In this document: positions 36,936 through 50,230 of the stretch, piece after piece | How the letters are laid out: every line of letters begins with the position of its first letter | Position numbering within the stretch: position 1 is the first letter of the stretch | From: Rhizobium sp. RU33A | Lineage (GTDB): Bacteria; Pseudomonadota; Alphaproteobacteria; Rhizobiales; Rhizobiaceae | NCBI RefSeq assembly: GCF_900156055.1 | Contig: NZ_FTMQ01000004.1 | Location: 310,001-374,000, forward strand | Direction: 5' to 3' | DNA length: 64,000 bases | Notes under the pieces: model-generated | What the model was told of the DNA's origin: nothing | The model's input: only the letters and a program-made list of their open reading frames with translations | The model's database searches: none | Position numbers and translations under genes: made by a program

Positions 36936-38507
36936 TCACTTCTTCTTCGGCAGGCCTGGAAGGCCCGAGAAACCGCCACCACCGAGGCCGGGAAGCTTCG
37001 GACCACCCAGACCCGGCAGGCCACCAGCACCCAGACCGGGCAAGCTGCCAGGCTTCATGCCGGCCGCTTCCGCCTGCTTGGCGAGCGCCTCGAGCTGCTT
37101 CGGATCCATCTTCGACAGATCCGGCATGCCCATGCCGCCCATACCACCGCCAAGGCCCATCTTCGAAGCGAGACCGCCCATCATCTGCTTCATCATGCCG
37201 CCGCCCTTCTTGCCGCCCATGGCTTTCATCATGTCGGCCATCTGGCGATGCATCTTCAAGAGCTTGTTGATGTCGGAGGCATCGGTGCCGGAGCCGGCCG
37301 CGATGCGCTTCTTGCGGGAATGCTTCAAAACGTCAGGATTGGCGCGCTCGGCCTTGGTCATCGAGGAGATGATGGCGAGCTGGCGCTTGAACACCTTGTC
37401 ATCGAGGCCGGCGGCCGAGATCTTGTCCTTCATGCCGGCCATGCCCGGCATCATGCCCATGATCCCGCCCATGCCGCCCATGGCCTGCATCTGCTTGATC
37501 TGCTCGGCGAGGTCGTTGAGGTCGAACTTGCCCTTGGCCATCTTCTCGGCCATGGCGCGGGCTTTGTCCGCGTCGATGTTCTCGGCAGCCTTTTCGACGA
37601 GCGAGACGATGTCGCCCATGCCGAGGATCCGGTCGGCGATACGGCGGGGATGGAACTCGTCGAGTTCCGTCATCTTTTCGCCGACACCGATCAGCTTGAT
37701 CGGCTTGCCGGTGACGGCACGCATCGAAAGGGCCGCACCGCCGCGGCCATCGCCGTCCATGCGGGTCAGAACGAGGCCGGTGATGCCGACACGTTCGTCA
37801 AAGTTGCGGGCCAGATTGACGGCGTCCTGACCGGTCAGCGAGTCGGCGACGAGCAGGATCTCATGCGGCTTGGAGCGAGCCTTGATCTCGGCCATCTCCA
37901 TCATCAGCGGCTCGTCGATATGCGTCCGGCCGGCGGTGTCGAGAATAACAATATCATGGCCGCCGAGCTTCGCGGCCTGAACGGCGCGGCTGGCAATATC
38001 GGTCGGCGACTGGCCGGCAATAACAGGCAGTGTGTCGACGCCGGTCTGGACACCGAGCTGGCGAAGCTGTTCCTGGGCGGCCGGACGACGCGTGTCGAGC
38101 GAGGCCATCAGGACCTTCTTCTTGTCGCGATCCGTCAGGCGTTTGGCGATCTTGCCGGTGGTGGTGGTTTTACCCGAACCCTGCAGGCCGACCATCATGA
38201 TGACGACGGGAGCGGCGGCATTGAGGTCGATCGAAACACCTTCGGTGCCGAGCATCTCGACCAGCTCGTCATGGACGATCTTGACGACCATCTGCCCGGG
38301 CTTGATCGACTTCAGGACAGCGGCGCCAACAGCCTTTTCACGCACCTTGTCGGTGAACGCGCGGACCACTTCGAGAGCGACGTCGGCCTCCAGAAGGGCA
38401 CGACGGACCTCGCGCAGAGCAGCCGAGACATCCGCCTCGGACAGTGCGCCACGGCCGGTCAGTCCATTCAGAATGGATCCAAGACGGTCCTGGAGGTTCT
38501 CAAACAT
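36936..38507 (-). CDS. ffh: Signal recognition particle protein Ffh
   Basis: Ffh with 4.5S RNA takes nascent membrane proteins to FtsY (here at 46857). The 523 residues have the N domain (1-90), the GTPase domain with GLQGSGKTTTTGK near 105, DTAGR near 190, and the methionine-rich M domain after about 325 (the stretch MGGMGGIMGMMPGMAGM). The tail has repeated LPGLG units rich in Gly, Pro and Leu and ends LPKKK. Start ATG 38507 gives MFENLQDRLGSILNGL. A consensus promoter lies about 190 bases upstream. Confidence 0.97.
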   Translation of the reverse strand: MFENLQDRLGSILNGLTGRGALSEADVSAALREVRRALLEADVALEVVRAFTDKVREKAVGAAVLKSIKPGQMVVKIVHDELVEMLGTEGVSIDLNAAAPVVIMMVGLQGSGKTTTTGKIAKRLTDRDKKKVLMASLDTRRPAAQEQLRQLGVQTGVDTLPVIAGQSPTDIASRAVQAAKLGGHDIVILDTAGRTHIDEPLMMEMAEIKARSKPHEILLVADSLTGQDAVNLARNFDERVGITGLVLTRMDGDGRGGAALSMRAVTGKPIKLIGVGEKMTELDEFHPRRIADRILGMGDIVSLVEKAAENIDADKARAMAEKMAKGKFDLNDLAEQIKQMQAMGGMGGIMGMMPGMAGMKDKISAAGLDDKVFKRQLAIISSMTKAERANPDVLKHSRKKRIAAGSGTDASDINKLLKMHRQMADMMKAMGGKKGGGMMKQMMGGLASKMGLGGGMGGMGMPDLSKMDPKQLEALAKQAEAAGMKPGSLPGLGAGGLPGLGGPKLPGLGGGGFSGLPGLPKKK

Positions 38508-38693
38508 CGGCTCTTCCTTGCATGGTTTCGGACACCCGAAACCTCGGTCTTCTCCGCGCGGAAAACAAGACGCAAAGCCAAAAAGCACCCGAGGGCGCAA
38601 CGCGCTGTCGGGTGTTGACCTCCGGGATCTCTTTATACCTTAACGGGTCCCGGTCGGCGGCTCGGAGTGCTCGTCTCTTCGCAGATTGCGGCG

Positions 38694-38722
38694 GATAAAC
38701 AGGAAAACGGTCGGGAAGTCAA
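38694..38722 (-). promoter_or_regulatory. Probable housekeeping promoter of ffh
   Basis: On the minus strand TTGACT (38722-38717) and TTTATC (38699-38694) are 17 bases apart. It lies in the 308-base gap between ffh and the divergent metallo-hydrolase gene. The rest of that gap shows only a CACCCGA/TCGGGTG inverted repeat near 38587-38614. Confidence 0.55.
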
Positions 38723-38815
38723 GCAAAGCCCCGATTTTTCGGGAGATCCACTGCATCCAGCAATCTGCGGCAGCGCTATTGCCGTAGAATTGACAAAACC
38801 ACATATGGGTAAGCC

Positions 38816-39901
38816 ATGAACAGACGCAGCTTTCTCAAATGGTCGGGCTTCGGCCTCGTTGCCGCTACGATGGGAGGTCTCGGCATGCGCGAGGCGCAGG
38901 CGGGCAATCGTTATTATTCCGGTCCCATCTCGGATCACTTCGACGGCAAGGTATTCTTCAACCCGGGCGGCGAAGAGCCGCGTGGCTTCTCCGATCTGCT
39001 CCGCTGGCAGTTCGGCGGCGGCAAGATCGAGTGGCCAAGACCGGCCCAGGCTGCCGACGTCGTGACGACGAAGCCGGAACCACGCGTCGAGGGCAGACAG
39101 CTCGTCGTCACCATGGTCGGCCACGCGACGCTTCTCATCCAGACGGCCGGCTTGAACATCCTGACCGATCCGGTCTGGTCGGAACGCGCAAGCCCCGTCT
39201 CCTTTGCCGGACCGAAGCGTAACAATCCGCCGGGTGTCACCTTCGACGACTTGCCAAAGATCGACATCGTGATTGTCACCCACAATCACTATGACCATCT
39301 CGACACGGCGACACTGAGGCGCCTCTTCAGACGGGACAATCCGCGCATCGTCACCCCCCTCGGCAACGACATCATCATGCGCGACGACATGCCGGGCATG
39401 TTGGCTGATGTCATGGATTGGGGTGACCGGGTCGAGATCGGCAAGGGCGTGGCCATCCATTGTGAGCCCTGCCATCACTGGTCGGCGCGCGGCATGGGCG
39501 ACCGGCGCATGGCGCTCTGGGCTGCCTTCGTCATCGAGACCCCGGGCGGCAAGATCTATCACATCGGTGATACCGGCTATGCCGAGGGTAAGCATTATCG
39601 CGAGATCCGCGCCAAGCATGGCGACATCAGGCTCGCCATCATGCCGATCGGTGCCTACGAGCCCCGCTGGTTCATGAAGGCGCAGCACCAGAACCCGGAG
39701 GAAGCGATCGAAGGCTTCCGCTTAAGCGGTGCGGCCTTCGGCATCGGCCACCATTTCGGCACCTTCCAGCTGACCAATGAAGGCATAGACGATCCGCCGA
39801 AGGCACTCGGCGTGGCCATGTCTGCGGCCGGCATCGGCAATGAGCGCTTCAAGGGATTGCGACCCGGCCAGCAGTTCGAGGTGCCTCGCGCCAGCGCCTG
39901 A
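38816..39901 (+). CDS. Tat-exported metallo-beta-lactamase-fold hydrolase
   Basis: A 361-residue protein with a twin-arginine signal (NRRSFLKWSGFGLVAATMGG, cut near AQA-GNR). The core has the metal motif THNHYDHLD near residues 159-167 (HxHxDH), plus VGHATLLIQTAG, GDTGYAEG and FGIGHHFGTF. The layout resembles UlaG/NAPE-PLD-type phospholipase or lactonase proteins. The substrate is unknown. Stand-alone gene upstream of the thiamine riboswitch; the tail of its transcript runs close to it. Confidence 0.87.
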   Translation: MNRRSFLKWSGFGLVAATMGGLGMREAQAGNRYYSGPISDHFDGKVFFNPGGEEPRGFSDLLRWQFGGGKIEWPRPAQAADVVTTKPEPRVEGRQLVVTMVGHATLLIQTAGLNILTDPVWSERASPVSFAGPKRNNPPGVTFDDLPKIDIVIVTHNHYDHLDTATLRRLFRRDNPRIVTPLGNDIIMRDDMPGMLADVMDWGDRVEIGKGVAIHCEPCHHWSARGMGDRRMALWAAFVIETPGGKIYHIGDTGYAEGKHYREIRAKHGDIRLAIMPIGAYEPRWFMKAQHQNPEEAIEGFRLSGAAFGIGHHFGTFQLTNEGIDDPPKALGVAMSAAGIGNERFKGLRPGQQFEVPRASA

Positions 39902-39954
39902 GGCTCACCTTCCGCGTTGACAGACCGGCCGCTTTTGGCCAAACTTAAAGCATT

Positions 39955-40056
39955 CACCAGGGGTGTCCCGACAAGGGGCTGAGATATTGCTACGCCAAAA
40001 TGGCAGCGCGGTGACCCGTTGAACCTGATCCAGTTCATACTGGCGTAGGGACGGTG
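39955..40056 (+). promoter_or_regulatory. TPP riboswitch (THI element)
   Basis: The conserved strings are in order: AGGGGTGTCCCG, GGGGCTGAGAT, GACCCGTTGAACCTGATC, CAGTTCATACTGGCGTAGGGAC. Thiamine pyrophosphate binding represses the downstream thi genes. It lies about 100 bases before thiC. Confidence 0.97.
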
Positions 40057-40120
40057 CAAGCGCTGCAAACGACGATTCGTAAACCCGAATCCCGTGGCGT
40101 CTTTCCATCATTCCGGCTGA

Positions 40121-42974
<2,854 letters not shown>

Positions 42975-42978
<4 letters not shown>

Positions 42979-43172
42979 AGCTCACTGTCAACGGAGAAGT
43001 TCTGGAGCTGGATGCAGGCAACCTCGCCGATCTGCTCGCCAAGCTCAACTTCGAGGGCGACTGGCTGGCAACCGCTGTCAATGGCGAGCTGGTTCACCGA
43101 GAGGAGCGATCGTCGCAGGCACTGAACGATGGCGACCGGATCGAGATCCTCTCGCCCATGCAGGGAGGCTGA
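42975..43172 (+). CDS. thiS: Sulfur carrier protein ThiS
   Basis: A 65-residue ubiquitin-like protein ending in Gly-Gly (ILSPMQGG), the tail that is adenylated and thiocarboxylated to carry sulfur to Thi[21 protein letters not shown] is the family start. AAGGAGGA precedes the ATG by about eight bases. No thiF is visible in the window. Confidence 0.96.
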
Positions 43173-43173
43173 G

Positions 43174-43950
43174 ATGACCTTCGAACTCTATGGCAAGACC
43201 GTCACCTCACACCTCCTGCTCGGAACCGCGCGCTACCCCTCGCCCGCGATACTGGCAGAGGCCGTACGGCGATCGAAAACCGAGATCGTCACCGTCTCGC
43301 TGCGCCGGGAAACTGCCGGCGGCAAAACGGGCGGGGCATTCTTCCAGCTGATCCACGATCTCGGCGTTCATGTCTTGCCCAACACCGCCGGCTGCCACAG
43401 CGCCCGCGAAGCAGTGCTGACGGCAAAGATGGCGCGCGAGGTCTTTGGCACCAGCTGGATCAAGCTTGAGGTGATCGGCCATCACGACACCCTGCAGCCT
43501 GACGTTTTCGAACTGGTGGACGCGGCGAAGATCCTTGTTACCGAGGGCTTCGAGGTTTTCCCCTACACGACAGACGATCTGGTGGTCGGGGAGAAACTTC
43601 TTGCCGCCGGATGCCGCGTGCTGATGCCCTGGTGCGCCCCGATCGGCAGCGCCATGGGCCCGCAGAATCTGCCGGCGCTCAAATCCATGCGGTCGGAATT
43701 TCCGGACGTACCGCTGATCGTCGATGCCGGCATCGGTCGCCCGTCCCATGCGACTGTTGTGATGGAACTTGGCTATGACGCCGTGCTGCTCAACACCGCT
43801 GTTGCCAGTGCGGGTGATCCGGCTGATATGGCCGAGGCCTTTGCCAAGGCGATCAAGGCCGGACACATCGCCTATAAATCAGGCATGCTGGAACCGCGCG
43901 ACATGGCCGTGCCATCTACCCCCGTGATCGGAAAGGGAGTCTTCGCATGA
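43174..43950 (+). CDS. thiG: Thiazole synthase
   Basis: A 258-residue TIM-barrel enzyme that makes the thiazole phosphate from deoxyxylulose phosphate, iminoglycine and ThiS thiocarboxylate. The Schiff-base lysine lies in SWIKLEVIG (about residue 97). Other signatures are [35 protein letters not shown] and [14 protein letters not shown] 43174 follows the thiS stop by one base and has GGAGG upstream. An earlier frame to 43129 would run into thiS. Confidence 0.96.
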   Translation: MTFELYGKTVTSHLLLGTARYPSPAILAEAVRRSKTEIVTVSLRRETAGGKTGGAFFQLIHDLGVHVLPNTAGCHSAREAVLTAKMAREVFGTSWIKLEVIGHHDTLQPDVFELVDAAKILVTEGFEVFPYTTDDLVVGEKLLAAGCRVLMPWCAPIGSAMGPQNLPALKSMRSEFPDVPLIVDAGIGRPSHATVVMELGYDAVLLNTAVASAGDPADMAEAFAKAIKAGHIAYKSGMLEPRDMAVPSTPVIGKGVFA

Positions 43951-44552
43951 AGCTCGATCCCTTCTACCTCATCGTTGACAGCGCCGACTGGATCGAGCGG
44001 CTTGTACCGCGGGGTGTGAAGCTGGTTCAGCTGCGGATGAAGGACGCCGATGACGGCGCTCTTCGCCAGCACATACGCCGCGCCCGGCAATGCTGCGTCG
44101 ACCATGGCTGCCAGCTTGTAATCAACGACTTCTGGCAGATCGCCATCGACGAGGGCTGCGACTTCGTCCATCTCGGTCAGGAGGATCTGGCAACGGCAGA
44201 TCTCGCAGCCATCCGCAGCGCGGGCCTGAAACTCGGCCTCTCGACCCATGACGAGGCGGAGCTGGAAACGGCGCTCGCCGCCAGGCCTGATTATGTCGCC
44301 CTCGGCCCGGTGTATCCGACGATCCTGAAAAAGATGCCCTGGGCTCCGCAGGGCCTGCAACGGCTGACGGTGTGGAAAGAAAAGATCGCTCCCCTGCCCC
44401 TGGTCGCCATTGGCGGGCTTCGACCCGACCGGCTTCCCGGCGTCTTTGCAGCGAGCGCCGACAGTGCGGCGGTGGTAACAGACATCACCTTGCATACCGA
44501 TCCCGAGGCACGAACTCGGGAATGGCTTGAAGTGACCGAGCCATGGCGTTGA
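43947..44552 (+). CDS. thiE: Thiamine phosphate synthase
   Basis: A 201-residue TIM barrel that joins HMP-PP and thiazole phosphate into thiamine phosphate. The pattern follows E. coli Thi[38 protein letters not shown] and VAIGGL. The PT-T-K stretch reads PTILK, so one residue of the usual PTxTK loop differs. ATGA overlap with thiG makes it part of thiCOSGE. thiD is not in this cluster. Confidence 0.93.
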   Translation: MKLDPFYLIVDSADWIERLVPRGVKLVQLRMKDADDGALRQHIRRARQCCVDHGCQLVINDFWQIAIDEGCDFVHLGQEDLATADLAAIRSAGLKLGLSTHDEAELETALAARPDYVALGPVYPTILKKMPWAPQGLQRLTVWKEKIAPLPLVAIGGLRPDRLPGVFAASADSAAVVTDITLHTDPEARTREWLEVTEPWR

Positions 44553-44639
44553 CTATGGTTGCGCGGTTTTGGTCGCTCTACTGGTAATTTGGCTGTATTT
44601 CCGCCATATAGGCTGAAAGTGCAGTTGTATGGAGTGACG

Positions 44640-45548
44640 ATGTCGGATCGGGTCGAATTCGCTAGGATGAACGGGCTTGGCAACAAGATCCTGGTCGTCG
44701 ACATGCGCGGTCGCACCGACCGGGTGACCCCGGCTGCCGCAGTCGCGCTCGCCGCCGACCCCGCGACCGCCTTCGACCAGATCATGGCCATCCATGATCC
44801 AAAGGTCGACGGTACCGACGCCTATATCGACATCCTGAACTGCGATGGCTCGAAGGCGCAGGCATGCGGCAATGGCACACGCTGTGTGGTGCAGGCACTT
44901 GCCAGCGAAACCGGCCGCAAGAGCTTCACCTTCCAGACCATCGCCGGCATTCTGAACGCCGTCGAGCATGCGGATGGCACGATCTCCGTCGACATGGGCA
45001 AGCCGGTCTTTGCCTGGGACAAGATCCCGCTCTCGGAAGAATTCCACGACACCAGCCGCATCGAGCTGCAGATCGGCCCGATCGACGCGCCGATCCTGCA
45101 TTCGCCCTCGGCCATGTCGATGGGCAATCCCCATGCCGTCTTCTGGGTCGATCGCGATCCGATGAGCTATGATCTGGAACGCTTCGGGCCGCTTCTCGAA
45201 AACCATCCGATCTTCCCGGAAAAGGCCAATATCACGCTGGCTCAGGTCACCTCGAAGACATCAATGGTAACCCGCACCTGGGAACGCGGCGCCGGCCTGA
45301 CGCTCGCCTGCGGCTCTGCCGCCTGCGCCGCCGGCGTGTCCGCTGCGCGCACAGGCCGCACCGAGCGCAAGGTGATGATCACGGTGGCGTCGAGCCCCAA
45401 TCGCGGCGCGCTGACCATCGACTGGCGCGCCGACGACAAGGTCGTCATGACCGGCCCTGCCGAATGGGAATGGTCGGGCATGATGGATCCGGCGACCGGC
45501 AGCTGGCAGCGCGATGCCAGTACCGAGGCAGAGGCCGCCACCCAGTGA
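44640..45548 (+). CDS. dapF: Diaminopimelate epimerase
   Basis: DapF turns LL- into meso-diaminopimelate for lysine and peptidoglycan. The 302 residues keep both catalytic cysteines: ACGNGTRCV near residue 78 and [11 protein letters not shown] near 223. [16 protein letters not shown] is the usual start region. I chose ATG 44640, preceded by GGAG; a frame to 44559 adds unlike residues. The stop overlaps the mtaB start (GTGA). Confidence 0.95.
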   Translation: MSDRVEFARMNGLGNKILVVDMRGRTDRVTPAAAVALAADPATAFDQIMAIHDPKVDGTDAYIDILNCDGSKAQACGNGTRCVVQALASETGRKSFTFQTIAGILNAVEHADGTISVDMGKPVFAWDKIPLSEEFHDTSRIELQIGPIDAPILHSPSAMSMGNPHAVFWVDRDPMSYDLERFGPLLENHPIFPEKANITLAQVTSKTSMVTRTWERGAGLTLACGSAACAAGVSAARTGRTERKVMITVASSPNRGALTIDWRADDKVVMTGPAEWEWSGMMDPATGSWQRDASTEAEAATQ

Positions 45549-46837
45549 CCTCCGCGCGACACGGCGCCGTCGAGGTCATCACCTTCGGCTGTCGCCTCAA
45601 CACTTACGAATCCGAGGTCATGAAGGCGGAAGCGGCCAAGGCCGGGCTGAACAATGCCATCCTTGTAAACACTTGTGCGGTCACCTCCGAGGCCGTGCGC
45701 CAGGCCCGCCAGGCAATCCGCCGGGCACGCCGGGAAAACCCGGAAGCTCGCATCATCGTCACGGGTTGCGCGGCCCAGACCGAAGCGAAAAACTTCGCTG
45801 ATATGCCCGAGGTCGACGCCGTGTTGGGCAACGAAGAGAAGCTCAAGGCCGAGCATTACCGCCGGCTGCCGGATTTCGGTGTCTCGGCGGAAGAGAAGAT
45901 CGCCGTGAACGACATCATGAGCGTGACCGAGACGGCACCGCAGATGGTGGCGCATATCGACGGCCATGTGCGCGGCTTCCTGCAGGTGCAGAATGGCTGC
46001 GATCACCGCTGCACCTTCTGCATCATCCCCTATGGCCGTGGCAATTCGCGCTCCGTGCCGATGGGCGCCGTCGTCGAGCAGGCGCGCAAGCTCGTCGAGA
46101 ACGGCTATCGCGAGGTGGTGCTGACGGGGGTGGACGCGACAAGCTATGGCGCGGACTTACCCGGCAATCCGACGCTCGGTCTTCTTGCCAAGACACTGCT
46201 GAAGCAGGTGCCGGAGATCCTGCGGCTGCGCCTCTCCTCGATCGACAGCATCGAGGCGGACAGCCATCTCTTCGACCTGATCGCCGACGAGCCGCGTTTC
46301 ATGCCGCATCTGCATCTGTCCCTGCAGCATGGCGACGACATGATCCTGAAGCGCATGAAGCGACGGCATTCGCGCGCCGATGCGGTTGCCTTTGCCGAAC
46401 AGGTCCGGCGCCTGCGCCCCGGCTTTGCCTTTGGCGCCGACATGATCGCCGGTTTCCCGACGGAAACTGAGGCGATGGCGGCAAACTCGGCGCGCCTCGC
46501 CGAGGAGATCGGCATCGCGCACCTGCATGTCTTTCCCTACAGCCCTCGCCCCGGCACACCGGCGGCCCGCATGCCGCAGATGGACCGGGCACTCGTCAAG
46601 GCGCGGGCGGCAGAGCTTCGGGCCGTGGCCGACAGATTGCAGGCTGTGCATCTTGCCGCCTGTGTTGGGACCCGGCAGAAGCTGCTGGTCGAGCGCAACG
46701 AAATGGCGCATACGGAAGACTTCACCCTCGTTGCAGCGCCCGGCATGAACCCCGGCAGCCTCGTCGAGGTCTCGATTGGCGGCCATAACGGCCGCCATCT
46801 GACGATTGCATCGGCAGCGGCTGACGCGGCTGCCTGA
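45545..46837 (+). CDS. mtaB: tRNA t6A37 methylthiotransferase
   Basis: A radical-SAM enzyme that adds a methylthio group to t6A37 in tRNAs reading ANN codons. The 430 residues show the UPF0004 domain ([27 protein letters not shown]), the radical-SAM cluster CDHRCTFC near 150-160, and the downstream RLSSIDS and HLSLQHGDD of the MtaB branch. The family start is at GTG 45545, inside the dapF stop. Some 14 bases separate it from ftsY. Confidence 0.94.
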   Translation: MTSARHGAVEVITFGCRLNTYESEVMKAEAAKAGLNNAILVNTCAVTSEAVRQARQAIRRARRENPEARIIVTGCAAQTEAKNFADMPEVDAVLGNEEKLKAEHYRRLPDFGVSAEEKIAVNDIMSVTETAPQMVAHIDGHVRGFLQVQNGCDHRCTFCIIPYGRGNSRSVPMGAVVEQARKLVENGYREVVLTGVDATSYGADLPGNPTLGLLAKTLLKQVPEILRLRLSSIDSIEADSHLFDLIADEPRFMPHLHLSLQHGDDMILKRMKRRHSRADAVAFAEQVRRLRPGFAFGADMIAGFPTETEAMAANSARLAEEIGIAHLHVFPYSPRPGTPAARMPQMDRALVKARAAELRAVADRLQAVHLAACVGTRQKLLVERNEMAHTEDFTLVAAPGMNPGSLVEVSIGGHNGRHLTIASAAADAAA

Positions 46838-46856
46838 GAGACGGAATAGAGTGACC

Positions 46857-48203
46857 ATGGCCCTCGGCTTCATCAAGAAAGTCTTCACCTTCGGCAAGGA
46901 GAAGCCCGCAGAAGCGCCCGTTGCGCCAACGGAGCTGACGCCGGAGGAAAAGGCTGCGATTTCGGCCGAAAGTGAGCCGAAGGACCGGTTGGAAGACTTG
47001 CCCTTGGCCACGGATCCGGTTCTCGCGGAAGAGATGGAAACGGCTGGTGGGCCGGCGGATGATCTGTCATCCGAAGATCTCTCCATGGTGCCGCTCGAAC
47101 TGCTCGAGGCGGAAGCCGAGGAAGAAGAAGCTCAGGCCGTGACGGCCGACGAGCCGGAAGCAGAAGGGGAATCTGCGGCCGTCTCGGATTTAGCGTCGGA
47201 GCCCGTTGTCCCCGTTCTGCCCAAAGGTTTCGCGACAGCTGAGGCGAGAGCTCTGGAGCCCGAAGCCCCTGCCCCGACGGAAAAACTGAGCTGGTTCCAG
47301 CGCCTGAAGGCCGGCCTCTTCCGCACCTCCTCGCAGCTGACGGGTCAGATCACCGCGCTCTTCACCAAGCGCAAGCTGGACGACGAGACGCTGGAGGAGC
47401 TGGAAGACCTGCTGATCCAGGCCGACCTTGGGGTCGAAACGGCCCTGCGCGTCACCGACACGCTCGCCTCCGAGCGCTACGGCAAGGATGTGACCGGCGA
47501 GGACGTCACCAAGATCATGGCCTCGGAGATCGTCAAGGTGCTGAAGCCGGTCGCCAAACCGCTCGCACTCGATCTCAGCCATAAGCCGCATGTCATTCTC
47601 GTCGTTGGTGTCAACGGCACGGGCAAGACGACCACGATCGGCAAGCTTGCGGCAAAGCTCTCCGGTTCTGGACTGAAGGTGATGCTGGCCGCAGGCGATA
47701 CCTTCCGCGCAGCCGCCATCGAGCAGCTGAAGATCTGGGCCGATCGCACCGGGTCGACCTTTATCGGCACCAAACTCGGCGCCGATGCCGCAGGCCTCGC
47801 CTATGAAGCATTCGAGAAAGCCAGGGCTGACAAAGCCGACGTGCTGATCATCGACACCGCCGGCCGCCTGCAGAACAAGGCAGAGCTGATGGCGGAACTC
47901 GAAAAGATCGTCCGCGTTCTCGGCAAGCTCGATCCGGATGCGCCGCATACGGTGCTGCAGACGCTCGACGCGACAACAGGCCAGAATGCCCTGCAGCAAG
48001 TCGAGATCTTCCGCAACATTGCGGGGGTCAACGGCCTAATCATGACCAAACTCGACGGCACGGCACGCGGCGGCATCCTGGTTGCCATCGCAGCCAAGCA
48101 CAAACTGCCCGTCTATTTCATCGGCGTCGGCGAAGGCATCGACGACCTCGAACCCTTCGAGGCGGAAGACTTCGCCAGCGCCATCGCCGGCATCGCGCGC
48201 TGA
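46857..48203 (+). CDS. ftsY: Signal recognition particle receptor FtsY
   Basis: The SRP receptor at the inner membrane, partner of Ffh. The 448 residues start with an acidic, low-complexity A region (about 1-140, many Glu and Ala), then the NG domain: GVNGTGKTTTIGKLAAKL near 255, AGDTFRAAAIEQL, DTAGRLQNK and TKLDGTARGG. ATG 46857 is likely; a GTG at 46851 is possible. Upstream of yciB by 27 bases. Confidence 0.96.
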   Translation: MALGFIKKVFTFGKEKPAEAPVAPTELTPEEKAAISAESEPKDRLEDLPLATDPVLAEEMETAGGPADDLSSEDLSMVPLELLEAEAEEEEAQAVTADEPEAEGESAAVSDLASEPVVPVLPKGFATAEARALEPEAPAPTEKLSWFQRLKAGLFRTSSQLTGQITALFTKRKLDDETLEELEDLLIQADLGVETALRVTDTLASERYGKDVTGEDVTKIMASEIVKVLKPVAKPLALDLSHKPHVILVVGVNGTGKTTTIGKLAAKLSGSGLKVMLAAGDTFRAAAIEQLKIWADRTGSTFIGTKLGADAAGLAYEAFEKARADKADVLIIDTAGRLQNKAELMAELEKIVRVLGKLDPDAPHTVLQTLDATTGQNALQQVEIFRNIAGVNGLIMTKLDGTARGGILVAIAAKHKLPVYFIGVGEGIDDLEPFEAEDFASAIAGIAR

Positions 48204-48230
48204 GCGCCGGAAACGTTAGGAACTGACACC

Positions 48231-48872
48231 ATGTCGGATACATCGACAGATACCCACGCCTCCAAGGCCGAAAAGCAGAACCCCGTGTTGAAGATGGCGC
48301 TCGAACTCGGGCCGCTCCTGATCTTCTTCTTCGGCAACCTGCGCGGCGAATGGCTCGCCAGAACCTTTCCGGAACTGACCGCAATCGGCGGACCGCTCCT
48401 GATCGCGACCGCCCTTTTCATGGTCGCAACTGTGATCTCGCTGATCATTTCGAAGATCGTCTTCAAGCACCTGCCGGTGATGCCCTTTGTCTCAGGCGTC
48501 GTCGTCATGGTCTTCGGCGGCCTGTCGATCTGGCTGCAGGACGACACCTTCATCAAGATGAAGCCGACCATCGTCAACACGCTCTTCGGCGTTGTTTTGC
48601 TCGGCGGCCTCGCCTTCGGCACCTCGCTTCTCGGTTACGTCTTCAACGCTGCCTTCCAACTGGACGCGGAAGGCTGGCGGAAGCTGACGCTCCGCTGGGG
48701 CATCTTCTTCCTCTTCCTCGCTGTGTTGAACGAGGTCGTATGGCGGAATTTTTCGGATGATGTCTGGGTCAGCTTCAAGGTCTGGGGCACCATGCCGATC
48801 ACCATCCTCTTTACGCTCGCCCAGATGCCGCTGATCATGAAGCACTCGCTGGAAGAGAAGGAAGCGGAATGA
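48231..48872 (+). CDS. yciB: Inner-membrane septation protein YciB/IspZ
   Basis: A 213-residue polytopic protein with about six membrane segments, starting [18 protein letters not shown] and including [20 protein letters not shown], the typical IspZ/YciB cores. Proposed to act in septum formation and envelope integrity. It overlaps the next gene by four bases (ATGA). Confidence 0.92.
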   Translation: MSDTSTDTHASKAEKQNPVLKMALELGPLLIFFFGNLRGEWLARTFPELTAIGGPLLIATALFMVATVISLIISKIVFKHLPVMPFVSGVVVMVFGGLSIWLQDDTFIKMKPTIVNTLFGVVLLGGLAFGTSLLGYVFNAAFQLDAEGWRKLTLRWGIFFLFLAVLNEVVWRNFSDDVWVSFKVWGTMPITILFTLAQMPLIMKHSLEEKEAE

Positions 48873-49459
48873 CCGATACGACCAGCCAGGCGGGCGGGAA
48901 CTCGACGACGCGTTTCTGGCTGGCGGTGACCTTCGTCATCATCCTCGTTCAGGTTGTCTCCCAGTATCTCATGGGACGGCTCTGGATCTGCGAATGCGGC
49001 TATGTGAAGCTCTTCGAAGCGGGCGTGAATACGCCCGGCAATTCTCAGCACCTGTTCGACTGGTACACGCCGTCGCACATCATCCATGGTTTCCTCTTCT
49101 ATGGCCTCGGCTGGCTTGTGATGCGCAAAAAGCCGCTCACCGCAAAGCTCGCGCTCGCAGCCCTGATCGAAGCCGTCTGGGAAATCCTGGAGAACTCGCC
49201 AATCGTGATCGACCGCTATCGGACGGCCACCATGGCGGTCGGCTATAGCGGCGATAGCATCCTGAATTCCGGGATGGATATGGTGGCGATGATCGCCGGT
49301 TTCTTCTTTGCAGCGCGCGCGCCGATCTGGCTGACGGTAGTGCTCACGATCGCGTTCGAAATCCTGACGGCCATCATCATCCGGGACAACCTGACGCTCA
49401 ACGTCGTCATGCTTGTTTGGCCGATCGAGGCGGTAAAGACATGGCAGGGAGCTCTCTGA
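48869..49459 (+). CDS. DUF2585/UPF0314 membrane protein
   Basis: A 196-residue membrane protein with about four hydrophobic segments. [40 protein letters not shown] and [14 protein letters not shown] are hallmarks of this rhizobial family. Function is unknown. Its coupling to yciB by an ATGA overlap suggests a shared envelope role. Convergent with ccmG, ten bases apart. Confidence 0.9.
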   Translation: MTDTTSQAGGNSTTRFWLAVTFVIILVQVVSQYLMGRLWICECGYVKLFEAGVNTPGNSQHLFDWYTPSHIIHGFLFYGLGWLVMRKKPLTAKLALAALIEAVWEILENSPIVIDRYRTATMAVGYSGDSILNSGMDMVAMIAGFFFAARAPIWLTVVLTIAFEILTAIIIRDNLTLNVVMLVWPIEAVKTWQGAL

Positions 49460-49469
49460 TCGAGGAGGC

Positions 49470-50060
49470 TCAGCTGCCGGCAAGCGCCTTTTCGATCGCC
49501 GGCATCAGCTGCGTCTGAAAGCTCTCCGGATCGAAGGGACCGACCTTCTTGTAGAGGATCGTGCCATCGGCTCCCACGAGATAGCTTTCCGGAATGCCAT
49601 AGACGCCCCAATCGATGGCAGCCTTGCCATTGGGATCAACCCCAATCGCATCGTAGGGATTGCCGAGTTCGCCAAGAAACCGCAGCGCGTTGTCGTTGCG
49701 GTCCTTGTAGTTAATGCCAACCACATTGACGCGCGGGTCCCTGGAGAGCTCGAGGAGCATCGGATGCTCCTGCCGGCACGGCACGCACCACGATGCGAAG
49801 ACGTTGACCAGCGTCAGCTTGCCGGAAATGGCAGCCGTGGTCAGTGGCGGGAGCTCGGAGCCCTCAAGAGCGGCAAGGTCGAGGACCGGTGCCTTGGTCC
49901 CAATCAGCGCCGACGGGATCTCGGAGACATCCCGTCCGGACTGCAGTTGTGTCATGAAGACGGCAGCCAGACCGGCAAACAGCACGAGCGGCAAGGCGGC
50001 GATCAGATACCGCCCACGCCCCTTGGAACCGGCTGCTTCGGTTTCGGTACGCTCGGTCAT
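49470..50060 (-). CDS. ccmG: Thiol:disulfide interchange protein CcmG/DsbE
   Basis: A periplasmic thioredoxin, tethered by an N-terminal membrane segment (about residues 16-36), that reduces apocytochrome c cysteines. The CXXC is in FASWCVPCRQEHP near residue 95, followed by VGINYKDR and GVYGIPESYLV. Total 196 residues. Translated after ccmD with a four-base overlap, last gene of the ccm set. Confidence 0.95.
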   Translation of the reverse strand: MTERTETEAAGSKGRGRYLIAALPLVLFAGLAAVFMTQLQSGRDVSEIPSALIGTKAPVLDLAALEGSELPPLTTAAISGKLTLVNVFASWCVPCRQEHPMLLELSRDPRVNVVGINYKDRNDNALRFLGELGNPYDAIGVDPNGKAAIDWGVYGIPESYLVGADGTILYKKVGPFDPESFQTQLMPAIEKALAGS

Positions 50061-50230
50061 GCCGACGTATCCTGTCCAGCAGGGGCCGAACGACGGCGAA
50101 TGCCCTGTCCTTCCAGTGCTTTGAGTTCCGCTTGTCGGGCCCGACCATCGAGATAGATCCAGACGGCCAAGCTTAGACAGATCGCGGCAGTCAGCACATA
50201 AGATCCAATGACGTAGAAGCCGTGAGTCAT
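50057..50230 (-). CDS. ccmD: Heme exporter protein CcmD
   Basis: A 57-residue single-pass protein, too short for many gene finders. It begins MTHGFYVIGSYVLTAAICL, with one membrane helix to about residue 27, then the basic cytosolic part LDGRARQAELKALEGQGIRR. In this family it helps the CcmABC complex release holo-CcmE. Its start overlaps the ccmC stop and its stop overlaps the ccmG start, both by four bases. Confidence 0.93.
   Translation of the reverse strand: MTHGFYVIGSYVLTAAICLSLAVWIYLDGRARQAELKALEGQGIRRRSAPAGQDTSA

Noticed and set aside
36906-38618. 570-residue open frame opposite ffh
   Set aside because: Antisense shadow of ffh; low-complexity His/Ala/Leu-rich product.
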